DNA of 64,000 nucleotides from CAVOEB01 sp965249645 (GCA_965249645.1 CBDFML010000010.1:124001-188000); one strand, 5' to 3'. Positions 35,258 through 44,518 are shown, numbered from the stretch's first letter. The notes: a model not told the origin generated them from the sequence alone. A program made the numbers and translations.

Positions 35258-36280
35258 CTATTCCAGGACAACCCGCTGCTCCGCTCTGAGCGCGGGGCGC
35301 AATTCGCCGTCTATCATCCGCATCAATTCGTAAATACCCGTATAGGTGCCCGCAGGCCAACCGCCCTCGGGCGCGCGCAGGCCAGCGTATTGGAAATGTT
35401 GATGAGCAGCGCGCTCGAGGTGTTCGCGGTGCTCGATCAGCAAATCGCCGTCGGGCGCGTAGATCCGAAATATTTCCTCATCGCCCGCCTGGGTCCCGAA
35501 CACGTCGCTCCACAGCAGAAGAGCCGGTAAGCTGCGTGGCAGGACCAGCGCGCGCTCGGCGCCGAGGCGCACCGCGTCACGATCGGGCGGGGCGCCGGCA
35601 AAGCCCAAATTCAAAAGACCGCTCGGCCGATAGGCGAGGATTGCCGCAGCGCTCGGAGTCCACAGCCCCGTGCCGGCCGGCTCGCACCCCTGGGGCATGT
35701 CTTCGCCGGTAAAGGGATCGACGATGACGCCCTTGAGGCGCAGCTCGAAATGAACATGCGGATAGTTGGCCTTGCCCGACATGCCGATCAGGCCGAGGGG
35801 CTGGCCGCGGCTCACCCGGTCGCCCGAACGCACCAGCACACTGCCCTGGCGCAGATGGGCGTACCGGCTTTCCCAGCCGCCGGGGTGGGCGATAACCACC
35901 GCGTTGCCCGCCTCGCGCCCGGCAATCACGGACGCGTCGATCTCGCTTGCGCTGATATCGGGCATGCCGTCGCGAACCGCGCGCACGACCCCATCCGCCG
36001 CCGCGATCACGCTCACGCCCGCCTCCATGGCGACGAGGTCGGGGAGCCGCATATCCGTGCCCTTGTGACCGTTATAGGTGAGCCCGCCGCAGTTGTAGTC
36101 GAGCACTCCGGGGCCGGAATCGCGGTCGACGTGGAATTGCACGAAGCAGTCCTCGCCCATAGCGCAGTCGACAGGCAGATCGAGCCGGGGCGCCTCCTGG
36201 GCGTGCCCGGCCGAGCCGAGCGCCGCGGCGAGCAACAGGACCGGTGCGAGATGCAGCGCTGCGCGGGCGAGGCCGATCAC
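35258..36280 (-). CDS. M23-family peptidoglycan endopeptidase
   Basis: A 340-residue exported protein: signal peptide (ALHLAPVLLLAAALGSAGHAQ) and a LytM/M23 domain. The zinc-binding motifs are HKGTDMR near residue 72 and HVHFELR near residue 175, with a conserved HPGG..SRYAHLR stretch between them. It should cleave peptide cross-links in the cell wall. About 120 further C-terminal residues (from YRPSGLLNLGFAG) form an extra domain I do not recognise. Its start overlaps the stop of the chvG gene by four bases, so peptidase synthesis is tied to the sensor kinase. It is convergent with the DUF1150 gene. Confidence 0.88.
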   Translation of the reverse strand: MIGLARAALHLAPVLLLAAALGSAGHAQEAPRLDLPVDCAMGEDCFVQFHVDRDSGPGVLDYNCGGLTYNGHKGTDMRLPDLVAMEAGVSVIAAADGVVRAVRDGMPDISASEIDASVIAGREAGNAVVIAHPGGWESRYAHLRQGSVLVRSGDRVSRGQPLGLIGMSGKANYPHVHFELRLKGVIVDPFTGEDMPQGCEPAGTGLWTPSAAAILAYRPSGLLNLGFAGAPPDRDAVRLGAERALVLPRSLPALLLWSDVFGTQAGDEEIFRIYAPDGDLLIEHREHLERAAHQHFQYAGLRAPEGGWPAGTYTGIYELMRMIDGELRPALRAEQRVVLE

Positions 36281-37848
36281 GAAAGGCCCCGCTGTGGAAG
36301 AGTGACCGTAAAGCGCGCGCCCTGGATGCGGCCCGTCTCGTCGCTGCGGTTGTCTGCGGTCAGCCGGCCACCGTGGGTCTCGACGATCTGGCGCGAGATG
36401 CTCAAGCCCAGCCCCGAATGGGTACCGAATTTCTCGCCGTCGGGGCGCAGCGAGTAGAAGCGCTCGAAAATTCGCTCACGCTGGCCCGGTGGAATCCCGG
36501 GGCCGTCATCGTCGATCGTGATTCTCGCCTCGTCGGCGTCGGCGTCGAGGCCGAGGGAAATGCCGATGCGCCCGCCGGGCGGGCTGAACGATTCCGCATT
36601 GGCCAGCAGGTTTCGCACGACCTGAACGAGGCGCTCCTCGATCGCGGGCACCACGACCTCCTCGTCCCCAAGGGCGAGTTCGAGGCGCGGGGCGTCGCTC
36701 CGCTCCTTGTGAATCGCAGCGTAGACCTCGGCAAGCGCACCCAGCAGGCGCCTGAGATCGACCGGCTCGGGTTCGGCGCGGGAAAGCTCGGCGTCGAGTC
36801 GCGAGGCGTCGGAAATATCGCTGATCAGCCGATCGAGGCGGCGAACGTCGTCGAGTATGATGGCCATGAGCTGCGCACGTTGGGCCGAATCTTCGACGCG
36901 GTCCAGTGTTTCGATGGCGCTGCGCACGGAGGAGAGCGGGTTTTTGATCTCGTGGGCGACGTCGGCGGCGAACTGCTCGATGGCGTCCATGCGCTGCCAC
37001 AACGCGTCGGTCATGTCGCGCAGCGCGCCAGAGAGCTCGCCGATTTCGTCGTGCCGGCGGGTGAAGTCCGGGATCAGTGTCTTGCGCCCGGGACGCGCCC
37101 GTACGGCTTCCGCGGCGCGGGCGAGGCGGCGTACGGGGCGCGCGATGGTGCCCGCGAGATAAAGCGAGAGCAACACGGTGATGGCGAGCGCGATGCCGAA
37201 GGCCTCGAGGATGGCAAAGCGCGCTTCGCGCACCTTGCGCTCGATGTCGGCGGCCGGAGCGCCCAGCATGAGCACGGCCTGAACCTGCTTGAAATGCTGG
37301 ACCGGCACCGCAACGGTGACCATGAGACCGCCCTCCAGGGTTTCTTCGATAGCGCTGCCACTGTCGCCTTCGAGTGCCCGCCAGTATTCCGGGTGGTCGA
37401 AGGCGTCGTCGTGATAGGGCGGCAGGTCCACGCGGGGCGGCAGGCGCTCGACGATCCAGAGGTAGACGGTTTCGGCGAGACGCGCGATCCAGCCTGGGTT
37501 TACCGGGTCGGGCAGTGGCTCGGTCTCGACCAGCGGCGCGGCGCCTGCAAGCGTGCGGCTGTCGACGATCAGGTTGTGCTCGGGACTGAACAGGCGGGCC
37601 CGGCGGTCGCCGGCCAGGACGAGGCGCGCAAGCAGGCTGCGGGCCGCTTCCGGGTCGAGCCGCATGGCGTCGCCGGCGGCACCCGCGACCATCGCACCGC
37701 CACCCAGCGCTCCAGCGATCAACTCGCCCTCGGCGGTGAGGGCCGAGATCTTGGCCTCGAACAGGTCGTCCTGGTGCCGGTCGAGATAGAGCAGGCCGAG
37801 GGCGAGGATAATCAACGCCCCCATGTTGATTGCCAGGATCTGGGTCAT
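36277..37848 (-). CDS. chvG: Sensor histidine kinase, ChvG/ExoS type
   Basis: A 523-residue (or slightly longer) membrane sensor. Transmembrane segment 1 is ILAINMGALIILALGLLYLD; a periplasmic sensor domain follows, then segment 2 (FGIALAITVLLSLYLAGTI), a HAMP region, the H-box AADVAHEIKNPLSSVRSAIE, and an ATPase with NLLANAESFSP, DDGPGIP and GLGLSISRQIVETHGG. ChvG senses acid/envelope stress and phosphorylates ChvI. The first ATG in frame is at 37848. The preceding residues (RRPWWAPSWSL) also look conserved, so translation may begin upstream at a non-standard codon near the chvI stop. It lies 85 bases after chvI and is coupled to the M23 gene downstream. Confidence 0.88.
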   Translation of the reverse strand: MTQILAINMGALIILALGLLYLDRHQDDLFEAKISALTAEGELIAGALGGGAMVAGAAGDAMRLDPEAARSLLARLVLAGDRRARLFSPEHNLIVDSRTLAGAAPLVETEPLPDPVNPGWIARLAETVYLWIVERLPPRVDLPPYHDDAFDHPEYWRALEGDSGSAIEETLEGGLMVTVAVPVQHFKQVQAVLMLGAPAADIERKVREARFAILEAFGIALAITVLLSLYLAGTIARPVRRLARAAEAVRARPGRKTLIPDFTRRHDEIGELSGALRDMTDALWQRMDAIEQFAADVAHEIKNPLSSVRSAIETLDRVEDSAQRAQLMAIILDDVRRLDRLISDISDASRLDAELSRAEPEPVDLRRLLGALAEVYAAIHKERSDAPRLELALGDEEVVVPAIEERLVQVVRNLLANAESFSPPGGRIGISLGLDADADEARITIDDDGPGIPPGQRERIFERFYSLRPDGEKFGTHSGLGLSISRQIVETHGGRLTADNRSDETGRIQGARFTVTLPQRGLS

Positions 37849-37933
37849 CAGCGACCAGGAAGGCGCCCACCAGGGCCGCCGCGCCGGCGCTGCCCGGGAG
37901 CGCGTGCGCGTGGCCGGAGCCGCGCGGGGCGGG

Positions 37934-38632
37934 TCAGTCGGTGTTGTAGCGATAACCGACGCCGTAGAGGGTTTCGATTTGACCAAAATCCGGATCGACC
38001 GCTTTGAATTTTTTGCGCATACGTTTGATATGGCTATCGATGGTGCGGTCGTCGACATAGATCTGGTCGTCGTAGGCTGCATCCATCAGCTGGTCGCGGC
38101 TCTTGACGTGACCGGGCCGCTCGGCCAGCGCGCGAAGCAGGAGAAATTCGGTCACGGTCAGGGTTACGCCCTCGCCGTTCCAGCTGCACTGGTGACGCTC
38201 GGGATCGAGCACCAGCGGTCCGCGCACGATCAGCGCATCCGTGTTCTCATCGCCGCCGCCGCGCGAAAGTTCGAGGCGGCGCAACAGGGCGGCGATCCGG
38301 GCGATCAGCAGGCGCATGGAGAACGGCTTCTTGACGTAGTCGTCGGCGCCGGTCTTGAGCCCCAGGAGCTCGTCGAACTCCTGATCCTTCGAGGTCAGCA
38401 GGATGACCGGCAGCGCGCTGTGCTTGCGCAGCCGCGCCAGCATTTCGAGGCCGTCCAGACGCGGCATCTTGATGTCGAGAACCGCAAGATCCGGCGGCTT
38501 GGCGAGCAATTCAGCCATCGCCTTCTCGCTGTCGTGATAGCTGAGCACAACATAGCCCTCCGCCTCGAGCGCAAGCGTCGTGGAGGTCAGCAGGTTCTCG
38601 TCGTCGTCGACCAGCGCGATCGTGTCGGCCAT
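37934..38632 (-). CDS. chvI: Response regulator, ChvI type
   Basis: A 232-residue OmpR-family regulator. Receiver: acidic pocket ALVDDDENL, phosphorylated aspartate in LAVLDIKMPRLDG, threonine in ILLTSKDQE and lysine in DYVKKPFS. The C-terminal winged helix ends with KSRDQLMDAAYDDQIYVDDR..HIKRMRKKFKAVD, very like rhizobial ChvI. It controls envelope, exopolysaccharide and carbon-metabolism genes in relatives. It is the first gene of a chvI-chvG-M23 unit, with 71 bases between its start and the end of the preceding MATE gene. In many alphaproteobacteria pckA is adjacent; here pckA is 3.4 kb away. Confidence 0.92.
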   Translation of the reverse strand: MADTIALVDDDENLLTSTTLALEAEGYVVLSYHDSEKAMAELLAKPPDLAVLDIKMPRLDGLEMLARLRKHSALPVILLTSKDQEFDELLGLKTGADDYVKKPFSMRLLIARIAALLRRLELSRGGGDENTDALIVRGPLVLDPERHQCSWNGEGVTLTVTEFLLLRALAERPGHVKSRDQLMDAAYDDQIYVDDRTIDSHIKRMRKKFKAVDPDFGQIETLYGVGYRYNTD

Positions 38633-38704
38633 GGGTGCACCCCTTCATGGATCTTTACAAATCCTAGTGCGGCGACGGTTAAAATTCCACCGATGCGATG
38701 GGGT

Positions 38705-40072
38705 TCAATAGCGTGCGATGGGTCGGCGCGAGATGGCGCGAAAGCGCCAGGCCAACAGGCAGGCGGCAACACACAGGCCGCTGGTCAGGCCCCAGACCAG
38801 CCCGCTGACGCCGAGCCCGACGACGAAGGCGAGCACGTAACCGACCGGAAACGCGATCCCCCAATAGGCGGCGAGCTGGGTCACGGTGGGCAACCAGACG
38901 TTGGCGGCGCCGCGCAGGGCGCCCATGAGGACGCCCTGGACGCCGTCGAACAGCAGCAAAAAGCCGGTGACACCGATTAGCGGCACGGCGAGCGCGATGA
39001 CCTCGGGGTCGGTGCTGTAAATCCGCGACAGCCACCCGGCGGCGGTGAAGAAGGGGACGGCGAGCGCGATCATCAGCAGCGCGGCCATGCCGGTGCAAAT
39101 CCACCCGATCCGCGCCGCCGCGGCCCAGTCGCCACGGCCGATCGCGTTGCCGACCCGCACGCTCGCGGCGGTGGAGATGCCGATCGCGCTCATGAACACG
39201 AGGCCGAGCAGGTTGACGGCGATCTGGTAACCCGCGGCCGCGGTGATCCCGAACAGACCCGCCAGCATCATCATTGCGGCGAAGGTCGCCGATTCGAGGC
39301 CGAACGACAGCGCCATGGGCGCGCCGAGCCGGCGCATCTTCGCGCCCAGCGCCCACGCCCCGGCCATCGCGCCCGTCACGTTGAAGCGGTGTGCATCGCG
39401 CATGAACAGCACGTAGACCGCGAGCGCCGCGAACATCAGCCAGCGGACCATCGAGGTCGTCGTCGCGGCGCCCTCCGCCTCCATCGCCGGCAGGCCCCAA
39501 TGGCCGTAGATGAACAGCCAGTTGAGCCCGGCGTTCACCAGGTTGGCCGCGATCATGACGATCATGCCCGGCAGCGGCCGGTTGATCGCTTCGAGGAAGA
39601 ACGTGGTGGCGGCAAAGAGCAGCATTCCCGGCATGCCCCAGGAGAACGCCGCGAGCACTCCGGCGCTGCCTGTCGCGAGCAGCTCGGACTGGCCGATCAG
39701 CCGAAAGAACGCCAGGCCCACGAAGGTGATGCCCGCCAGCACGATCCCGAACAGCACGGCGTGGATCATGCCGACGCGCCAGAGCACACCGCAATGACGG
39801 TGCTCGTTCGCGCCGTAGGCCTGGGAGGTGAGGATGGTCGTGCCCTGAAGCAACCCGATCCCGACGAGCACGAGCACGAGCACGATCTGGCTTGAATTCG
39901 CGATGGCGTAGAAGGCGAGCTGTTCGGCGCCCGCATGGCCCGACATGGCGGCATCCACGGTCACGAGGACGAGCAGGGCGGCGCGCGCCACGGTCACCGG
40001 GAAGGCGAGGCGCAACGTGCTCCAGATCTGCGCGCCGAGCCCGACGACGGGGGTTGGGGTTTCGAGGCTCAT
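38705..40072 (-). CDS. MATE-family efflux transporter
   Basis: A 455-residue inner-membrane protein with about twelve hydrophobic segments in two repeats, typical of multidrug and toxin extrusion transporters that exchange cationic compounds for sodium or protons. The N-terminal half has LRLAFPVTVARAALLVLVTVDAAMSG and the second half mirrors it with LGAPMALSFGLESATFAAMMML. The start at 40072 is chosen because upstream residues are not membrane-like. It is divergent from the cbtB gene, with 151 bases between starts. The substrate is unknown. Confidence 0.9.
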   Translation of the reverse strand: MSLETPTPVVGLGAQIWSTLRLAFPVTVARAALLVLVTVDAAMSGHAGAEQLAFYAIANSSQIVLVLVLVGIGLLQGTTILTSQAYGANEHRHCGVLWRVGMIHAVLFGIVLAGITFVGLAFFRLIGQSELLATGSAGVLAAFSWGMPGMLLFAATTFFLEAINRPLPGMIVMIAANLVNAGLNWLFIYGHWGLPAMEAEGAATTTSMVRWLMFAALAVYVLFMRDAHRFNVTGAMAGAWALGAKMRRLGAPMALSFGLESATFAAMMMLAGLFGITAAAGYQIAVNLLGLVFMSAIGISTAASVRVGNAIGRGDWAAAARIGWICTGMAALLMIALAVPFFTAAGWLSRIYSTDPEVIALAVPLIGVTGFLLLFDGVQGVLMGALRGAANVWLPTVTQLAAYWGIAFPVGYVLAFVVGLGVSGLVWGLTSGLCVAACLLAWRFRAISRRPIARY

Positions 40073-40223
40073 GGCGGGGCAACCTACACGAGGGGTGCGG
40101 GCCCGGGAAGCGAATTGAAGGGGCAAAGCGGATTGACCCCGCGCGTGTCGAAATCGTAAGCTTGAGGTCACTTCCGGGCCGCACCGGATCGGGGCGAAAT
40201 GGACAGCCAAGGAGGCCGACACC

Positions 40224-40415
40224 ATGGCGGGCACGCGCAGCATCCGAGACACCGCCCAGACCACGCGGACGGTCTCATCGAGCGTCGTGCTCGCCGCGGT
40301 CCTTGCCGCTCTGCTTGGGGTTTTCCTGCTCTATGGCGTGGGCTTCGCCGGCTCCAACTCGCTGCACAACGCGGCCCACGATTCGCGCCATTCGCTGACC
40401 TTCCCCTGCCACTGA
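40224..40415 (+). CDS. cbtB: Cobalt transporter subunit CbtB
   Basis: A 63-residue protein with one hydrophobic segment (SSVVLAAVLAALLGVFLLYGVGFA) and the histidine-rich tail HNAAHDSRHSLTFPCH, the signature of CbtB; the histidines are thought to bind cobalt. The start at 40224 is behind AAGGAGG. It is followed after 22 bases by cbtA. Such pairs are commonly under a cobalamin riboswitch, but none is recognisable in the 151-base leader. Confidence 0.92.
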   Translation: MAGTRSIRDTAQTTRTVSSSVVLAAVLAALLGVFLLYGVGFAGSNSLHNAAHDSRHSLTFPCH

Positions 40416-40437
40416 CGGGCGCGCAAGCGAGGGGCCC

Positions 40438-41094
40438 ATGCTCCAGCGCATCCTGCTGACCGCCGTTATCGCGGGCATCGCCGCCGGGTTGCTGCTCTCG
40501 GCGATCCAGTGGATCGACGTGATCCCCTCGATCCACGAGGCGGAGACCTACGAGAGCGCAGGCGCGGGCGGCATGGACCACGACCACGATGCGCAGGCCT
40601 GGGCGCCCGGTGACGGGGCCGAGCGGATCGGCTTTACGGTGCTCATGAACGTGCTGGCCGCGGTCGGTTTCGCGCTTCTCCTGGCCGCCGGCTTTGCGTT
40701 GCGCGGCGCGGCCTCGGCCCGCAAAGGGCTGCTCTGGGGGCTTGCCGGGTTTGCCGCCTTCTCCCTCGCCCCGTCCCTCGGCGTGCCGCCCGAGTTGCCC
40801 GGTGCCGCAGCGGCGGGGCTGGCCGAGCGCCAGGCTTGGTGGCTGATGACCGCCGCGCTCACCGCGCTGGGCCTCGCCGTCATCGCCTTCGTCCGCCGTC
40901 CCTGGCTGCGGCCGCTGGGTCTGGCGTTGATCGCACTGCCTCATATTGTCGGCGCGCCCCAGCCGGAGCAGCATGGCGGGCTCGCACCCGCCGAGCTCGC
41001 CGATGCGTTCGTGGTCGCGGTGATCGTCACCAGCGCCGTGTTCTGGCTGGCGTTGGGCGGCTTTTCGGGCTGGCTGTTCCAGAAATTCGCATGA
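40438..41094 (+). CDS. cbtA: Cobalt transporter subunit CbtA
   Basis: A 218-residue inner-membrane protein with about five hydrophobic segments. It opens MLQRILLTAVIAGIAAGLLL, has a histidine-containing loop (GGMDHDHDAQAW) and a conserved LPGAAAAGLAERQAWWLMT segment, all typical of CbtA. Together with CbtB it is predicted to import cobalt for B12 synthesis. Its stop overlaps the next gene's start (ATGA), which ties it to a HugZ-like protein. Confidence 0.92.
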   Translation: MLQRILLTAVIAGIAAGLLLSAIQWIDVIPSIHEAETYESAGAGGMDHDHDAQAWAPGDGAERIGFTVLMNVLAAVGFALLLAAGFALRGAASARKGLLWGLAGFAAFSLAPSLGVPPELPGAAAAGLAERQAWWLMTAALTALGLAVIAFVRRPWLRPLGLALIALPHIVGAPQPEQHGGLAPAELADAFVVAVIVTSAVFWLALGGFSGWLFQKFA

Positions 41095-41828
41095 GCGAGC
41101 CCGCCCCTTCGGACGTCGGCCGCGCGCTGATCCGCCACGCCAGCACGGTGACGCTCGCCACCCTCGCCGACGCCGACGGGCCCGAGCCCCGACCTTACGG
41201 CTCTCTCGTGCTGGTGGCTTGCGACCATGATGCGAGCCCGATCCTGCTGCTTTCGGACCTGGCCGAGCACAGCCGTAACATCGCGGCCTGCGAGCGCGTC
41301 TCGCTGCTGATCGATGGCACGGGCGGCGAGCGCGATCCCCTCGAAGGGCCCCGACTGAGCGTCGAGGGACGGATTGCGCCGAGCGCCGAGCCGCGTCACC
41401 GGGCGCGCTTTCTTGCCCGCCATCCGAGCGCGGGGGCGTACGCCGACTTCGCCGATTTCGCGGTCTATCGGATCGAGGTAAGCCGAGGTCATCTGGTTCA
41501 GGGCTTTGGCAAGATCGACTGGATCGAGGCCGATGCGCTGCTCTTCGACGCTCGTGCAGCGGGCGCGCTGGCCGAGGCGGAGGTGGGAATCGTCGAGCAT
41601 ATGAACGCGGATCACGCGGACGCGCTGTCGGCCTATGCGGTCGCCCTTCTGGGCCGCGCGCCCGGTGACTGGCGAATGACGGGGATCGACCCCGAGGGGT
41701 GCGATCTCGATGGCGGCAGCGGGCGGAGCGCCCGGGTCGAGTTTGCGGAAGCGGTTCCGGGGCCCGATGCGGCGCGCGCCGAGCTGGTCCGGCTCGCAAA
41801 GCGTGCCCGTGAGGGCCGAAAGGCCTGA
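41091..41828 (+). CDS. HugZ-like heme-utilisation protein
   Basis: A 245-residue protein with an N-terminal split-barrel flavin/pyridoxamine-oxidase-like domain (ALIRHASTVTLATL..GSLVLVA; SRNIAACERVSLLIDG) and a C-terminal DUF2470 domain (EVGIVEHMNADHADALSAYA). This combination is that of HugZ/HutZ, which bind or break down heme. It is translationally coupled to cbtA, an arrangement that links tetrapyrrole or metal handling. No signal peptide; cytoplasmic. Actual heme oxygenase activity cannot be inferred from sequence. Confidence 0.87.
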   Translation: MSEPAPSDVGRALIRHASTVTLATLADADGPEPRPYGSLVLVACDHDASPILLLSDLAEHSRNIAACERVSLLIDGTGGERDPLEGPRLSVEGRIAPSAEPRHRARFLARHPSAGAYADFADFAVYRIEVSRGHLVQGFGKIDWIEADALLFDARAAGALAEAEVGIVEHMNADHADALSAYAVALLGRAPGDWRMTGIDPEGCDLDGGSGRSARVEFAEAVPGPDAARAELVRLAKRAREGRKA

Positions 41829-41989
41829 AACTTGGCGTGGAATGTCGATTTGGGAATTGCCGGCCTTGAATGCGCTCCCGGATCATTGTTGAATGGGATT
41901 TTCGGGAGGTCATCCGCAGCGACGGGCGGCCCTTGGCGAAACGCCATCGGGGGCCGTCGGTAGGGGATGAGTATTTTTTCAGGACGGCC

Positions 41990-43597
41990 ATGACGCAACA
42001 CGGGCGTTTCAACATCGGCTACGGCCTCGAGAACCACGGCATCAAGAGCCCGGGCGACGTGCACTGGAATTATTCAATGGCGTTGCTCTACGAAGAGGCT
42101 ATCCGCCGGGGCGAAGGACAGATCGCGGCGCACGGGCCGCTGGTCGTCGAGACGGGCGAGCACACGGGCCGCTCGGCCAACGACAAGTTCATCGTCGAGG
42201 AAGCGTCCAGCGCCGGGAACATCTGGTGGGGCCCGGTCAACAAGCCGCTCGATCCGGAAAAGTTCGAAGCCTTGCGCGCACGCATGCTGGCCCATCTCGA
42301 GGGCAAGGAGCTGTTCGTCCAGGATTGCTTCGGCGGCGCCGACCCGAACTTCCGCCTGCCCGTGCGCATCGTGACCGAGCAGGCCTGGCATAGCCTGTTC
42401 GCCCAGAATCTGTTGATTCCGGCCGGACCCGGCGAATTCGAGGTTCACGAGCCCGATTTCACCATCATCCATGCGCCGAGTTTCTCGGCCGATCCCGCAA
42501 TCGACGGAACCCATTCGGGCACGTTCATCCTGCTCAACTTCGCCGAGCGTCAGGTGCTCATCGGTGGTTCGTCCTACGCGGGCGAGATCAAGAAGTCGGT
42601 GTTCACCATCCTCAACTACCTGCTGCCCGATCGGGGCGTGCTGCCGATGCATTGCTCGGTCAATGTGGGCGAGGCGAACGACGCCGCCGTGTTCTTCGGC
42701 CTCTCGGGCACGGGCAAGACGACCCTCTCGGCCGATCCGCGGCGCACCCTGATCGGCGACGACGAGCACGGCTGGTCGGATTACGGGCTGTTCAACTTCG
42801 AGGGCGGCTGCTATGCCAAGGTGATCCGCCTTTCGGCGGAAGCGGAGCCCGAAATCTACGCCACCACCCGGCGCTTCGGCACGGTAATGGAGAACGTGGT
42901 GATGGACGCGGTGACCCGCGAGGTCGATCTCGACGATGCGAGCCTGACCGAGAACACCCGCGCAGCCTACCCGATCGATTTCATTCCCAACGCGTCACCC
43001 ACGGGCGTCGCCGGCCTGCCGCAAAACGTCGTCATGCTGACCGCAGACGCATTTGGAGTGTTGCCGCCGATTTCGCGGCTTTCTCCGGCGCAGGCGATGT
43101 ATCACTTCCTCTCGGGCTACACCGCCAAGGTGGCGGGCACGGAAAAGGGCCTGGGCAAAGAGCCGCAGGCAACCTTTTCGACCTGCTTCGGCGCGCCCTT
43201 CATGCCGCGTCATCCCTCCGTCTATGCGCGCATGCTGCGCGACAAGATTGCCGCCGGCAACGTCAATTGCTGGCTGGTCAACACCGGCTGGAGCGGGGGC
43301 GCCTACGGCGTCGGCGAGCGGATGAAGATCGCCTATACTCGCGCATCACTCAATGCGGCGCTCGATGGTCGCCTCGCCAAGGTGGCGATGAACGGCGACA
43401 ACCTGTTCGGCCTTACGGTGCCCGCAAGCTGCCCCGACGTGCCGGACGAGGTGCTCGACCCGCGGGCGACCTGGTCGGACAAGGGCGCCTACGACGCCGC
43501 CGCGCGCGACCTGGTCGGGCGCTTCCACGACAATTTCGTGCAGTTCGAAAATTACGTCGGCGACGAGGTGAAGGAAGCGGCGCCCCGCGCCGCCTAG
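41990..43597 (+). CDS. pckA: Phosphoenolpyruvate carboxykinase (ATP)
   Basis: A 535-residue enzyme that turns oxaloacetate plus ATP into phosphoenolpyruvate, the first step of gluconeogenesis. The signature sequences include VVETGEHTGRSANDKFI, the kinase loop FFGLSGTGKTTLSADP near residue 238, GDDEHGWSD, and INCWL-like NVNCWLVNTGWSGGAYGVG. The length is normal. The start MTQHGRFN at 41990 is chosen over an upstream ATG at 41870 that gives unrelated residues. It lies 161 bases after the HugZ-like gene and so probably has its own promoter. In many relatives it adjoins chvI/chvG. Confidence 0.96.
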   Translation: MTQHGRFNIGYGLENHGIKSPGDVHWNYSMALLYEEAIRRGEGQIAAHGPLVVETGEHTGRSANDKFIVEEASSAGNIWWGPVNKPLDPEKFEALRARMLAHLEGKELFVQDCFGGADPNFRLPVRIVTEQAWHSLFAQNLLIPAGPGEFEVHEPDFTIIHAPSFSADPAIDGTHSGTFILLNFAERQVLIGGSSYAGEIKKSVFTILNYLLPDRGVLPMHCSVNVGEANDAAVFFGLSGTGKTTLSADPRRTLIGDDEHGWSDYGLFNFEGGCYAKVIRLSAEAEPEIYATTRRFGTVMENVVMDAVTREVDLDDASLTENTRAAYPIDFIPNASPTGVAGLPQNVVMLTADAFGVLPPISRLSPAQAMYHFLSGYTAKVAGTEKGLGKEPQATFSTCFGAPFMPRHPSVYARMLRDKIAAGNVNCWLVNTGWSGGAYGVGERMKIAYTRASLNAALDGRLAKVAMNGDNLFGLTVPASCPDVPDEVLDPRATWSDKGAYDAAARDLVGRFHDNFVQFENYVGDEVKEAAPRAA

Positions 43598-43630
43598 AGC
43601 CTCGAGTTCGCCGCACCCGGGAGAGCGATC

Positions 43631-44518
43631 ATGGCGGAAGAGCGGAAACCCGATGAGACCTGTCGGATCAAGGTCGACGGCGGCGAGGTGGCGGTCTATT
43701 CCTTCGGCTCAGGCGACGAGGTGCTCTACTGCCTGCATGGCGGGCCCGGGCTGGGCTGCGACTATGTGCGCGATTCCCACTCGGTGCTGGCCGACGCGGG
43801 CTATCGCGTGGTGGCCTACGATCAGTTGGGCTGCGGCGCTTCCGACCGGCCCAAGGATACCTCGCTCTATAACGTCGAGCGCTATGTCGAGGAATGCGAG
43901 ACGATCCGTGCGGAGCTCGGTCTGGGCAAGGTCCATCTTCTCGGCCAGAGCTGGGGCACCTGGCTGGGCACGGCCTATTGCCTGAAATACCAGGACAACG
44001 TGAAGAGCTACACGCTGGCCAACGGCTCGGGCGACATTCCCCACACCTTCGCCGAGATGGGCCGCCTGCGCCGCGCGCTGGGCGCCCAGACCATCGAGAT
44101 GATGCAGCGCCACGAGGCGCAAGGTACGATCGAGCATCCCGAGTATCTGGCCGCAGTGAGCATTCTCTATCATCGCCACCTGTGCCGCTGCGATGAATGG
44201 CCGGCCGCGCTCAACCGCTCCCTCGAGGCCGTCAACATGGACGTTTACGGCACCATGTGGGGGCCCAACGAATTCTGTTGCGTCGGCACGCTCAAGGACG
44301 TGACCTGGCTGGCCGAGATGCACAAGATCACCGTGCCCTGCCTGGTGATCAACGGCATGCATGACGAGCTCACCCCGGAATGCGGCATGAAGATGCACCG
44401 GGAACTGCCGAACTCGGAAATCACCATCTTCAAGAACAGCTCGCACACGCCGTTCTTCGAGGAAGCGGACGCCTATTTCGCCCGGCTCAAGAGCTTCCTC
44501 GACGCGCATCGCGCATAG
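43631..44518 (+). CDS. S33-family hydrolase (proline iminopeptidase-like), copy 1
   Basis: A 295-residue alpha/beta hydrolase of the proline-specific peptidase family. Oxyanion loop CLHGGPGLGCDYV near residue 35, nucleophile elbow LLGQSWGTW near 108, acid in GMHDELTPE, and histidine in NSSHTPFFEE near 274. A cysteine-rich cap element (HLCRCDEWP, later EFCCVGT) is notable. It may release N-terminal prolines or cleave other amides. The start at 43631 is behind GGGAGAG. A paralogue of equal length follows 168 bases downstream. It comes 33 bases after pckA and may be cotranscribed with it. Confidence 0.87.
   Translation: MAEERKPDETCRIKVDGGEVAVYSFGSGDEVLYCLHGGPGLGCDYVRDSHSVLADAGYRVVAYDQLGCGASDRPKDTSLYNVERYVEECETIRAELGLGKVHLLGQSWGTWLGTAYCLKYQDNVKSYTLANGSGDIPHTFAEMGRLRRALGAQTIEMMQRHEAQGTIEHPEYLAAVSILYHRHLCRCDEWPAALNRSLEAVNMDVYGTMWGPNEFCCVGTLKDVTWLAEMHKITVPCLVINGMHDELTPECGMKMHRELPNSEITIFKNSSHTPFFEEADAYFARLKSFLDAHRA

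Noticed and set aside
40073..40223. Cobalamin riboswitch upstream of cbtB
   Set aside because: I could not find the B12 box or the conserved core; a covariance search would be needed to exclude a divergent form.
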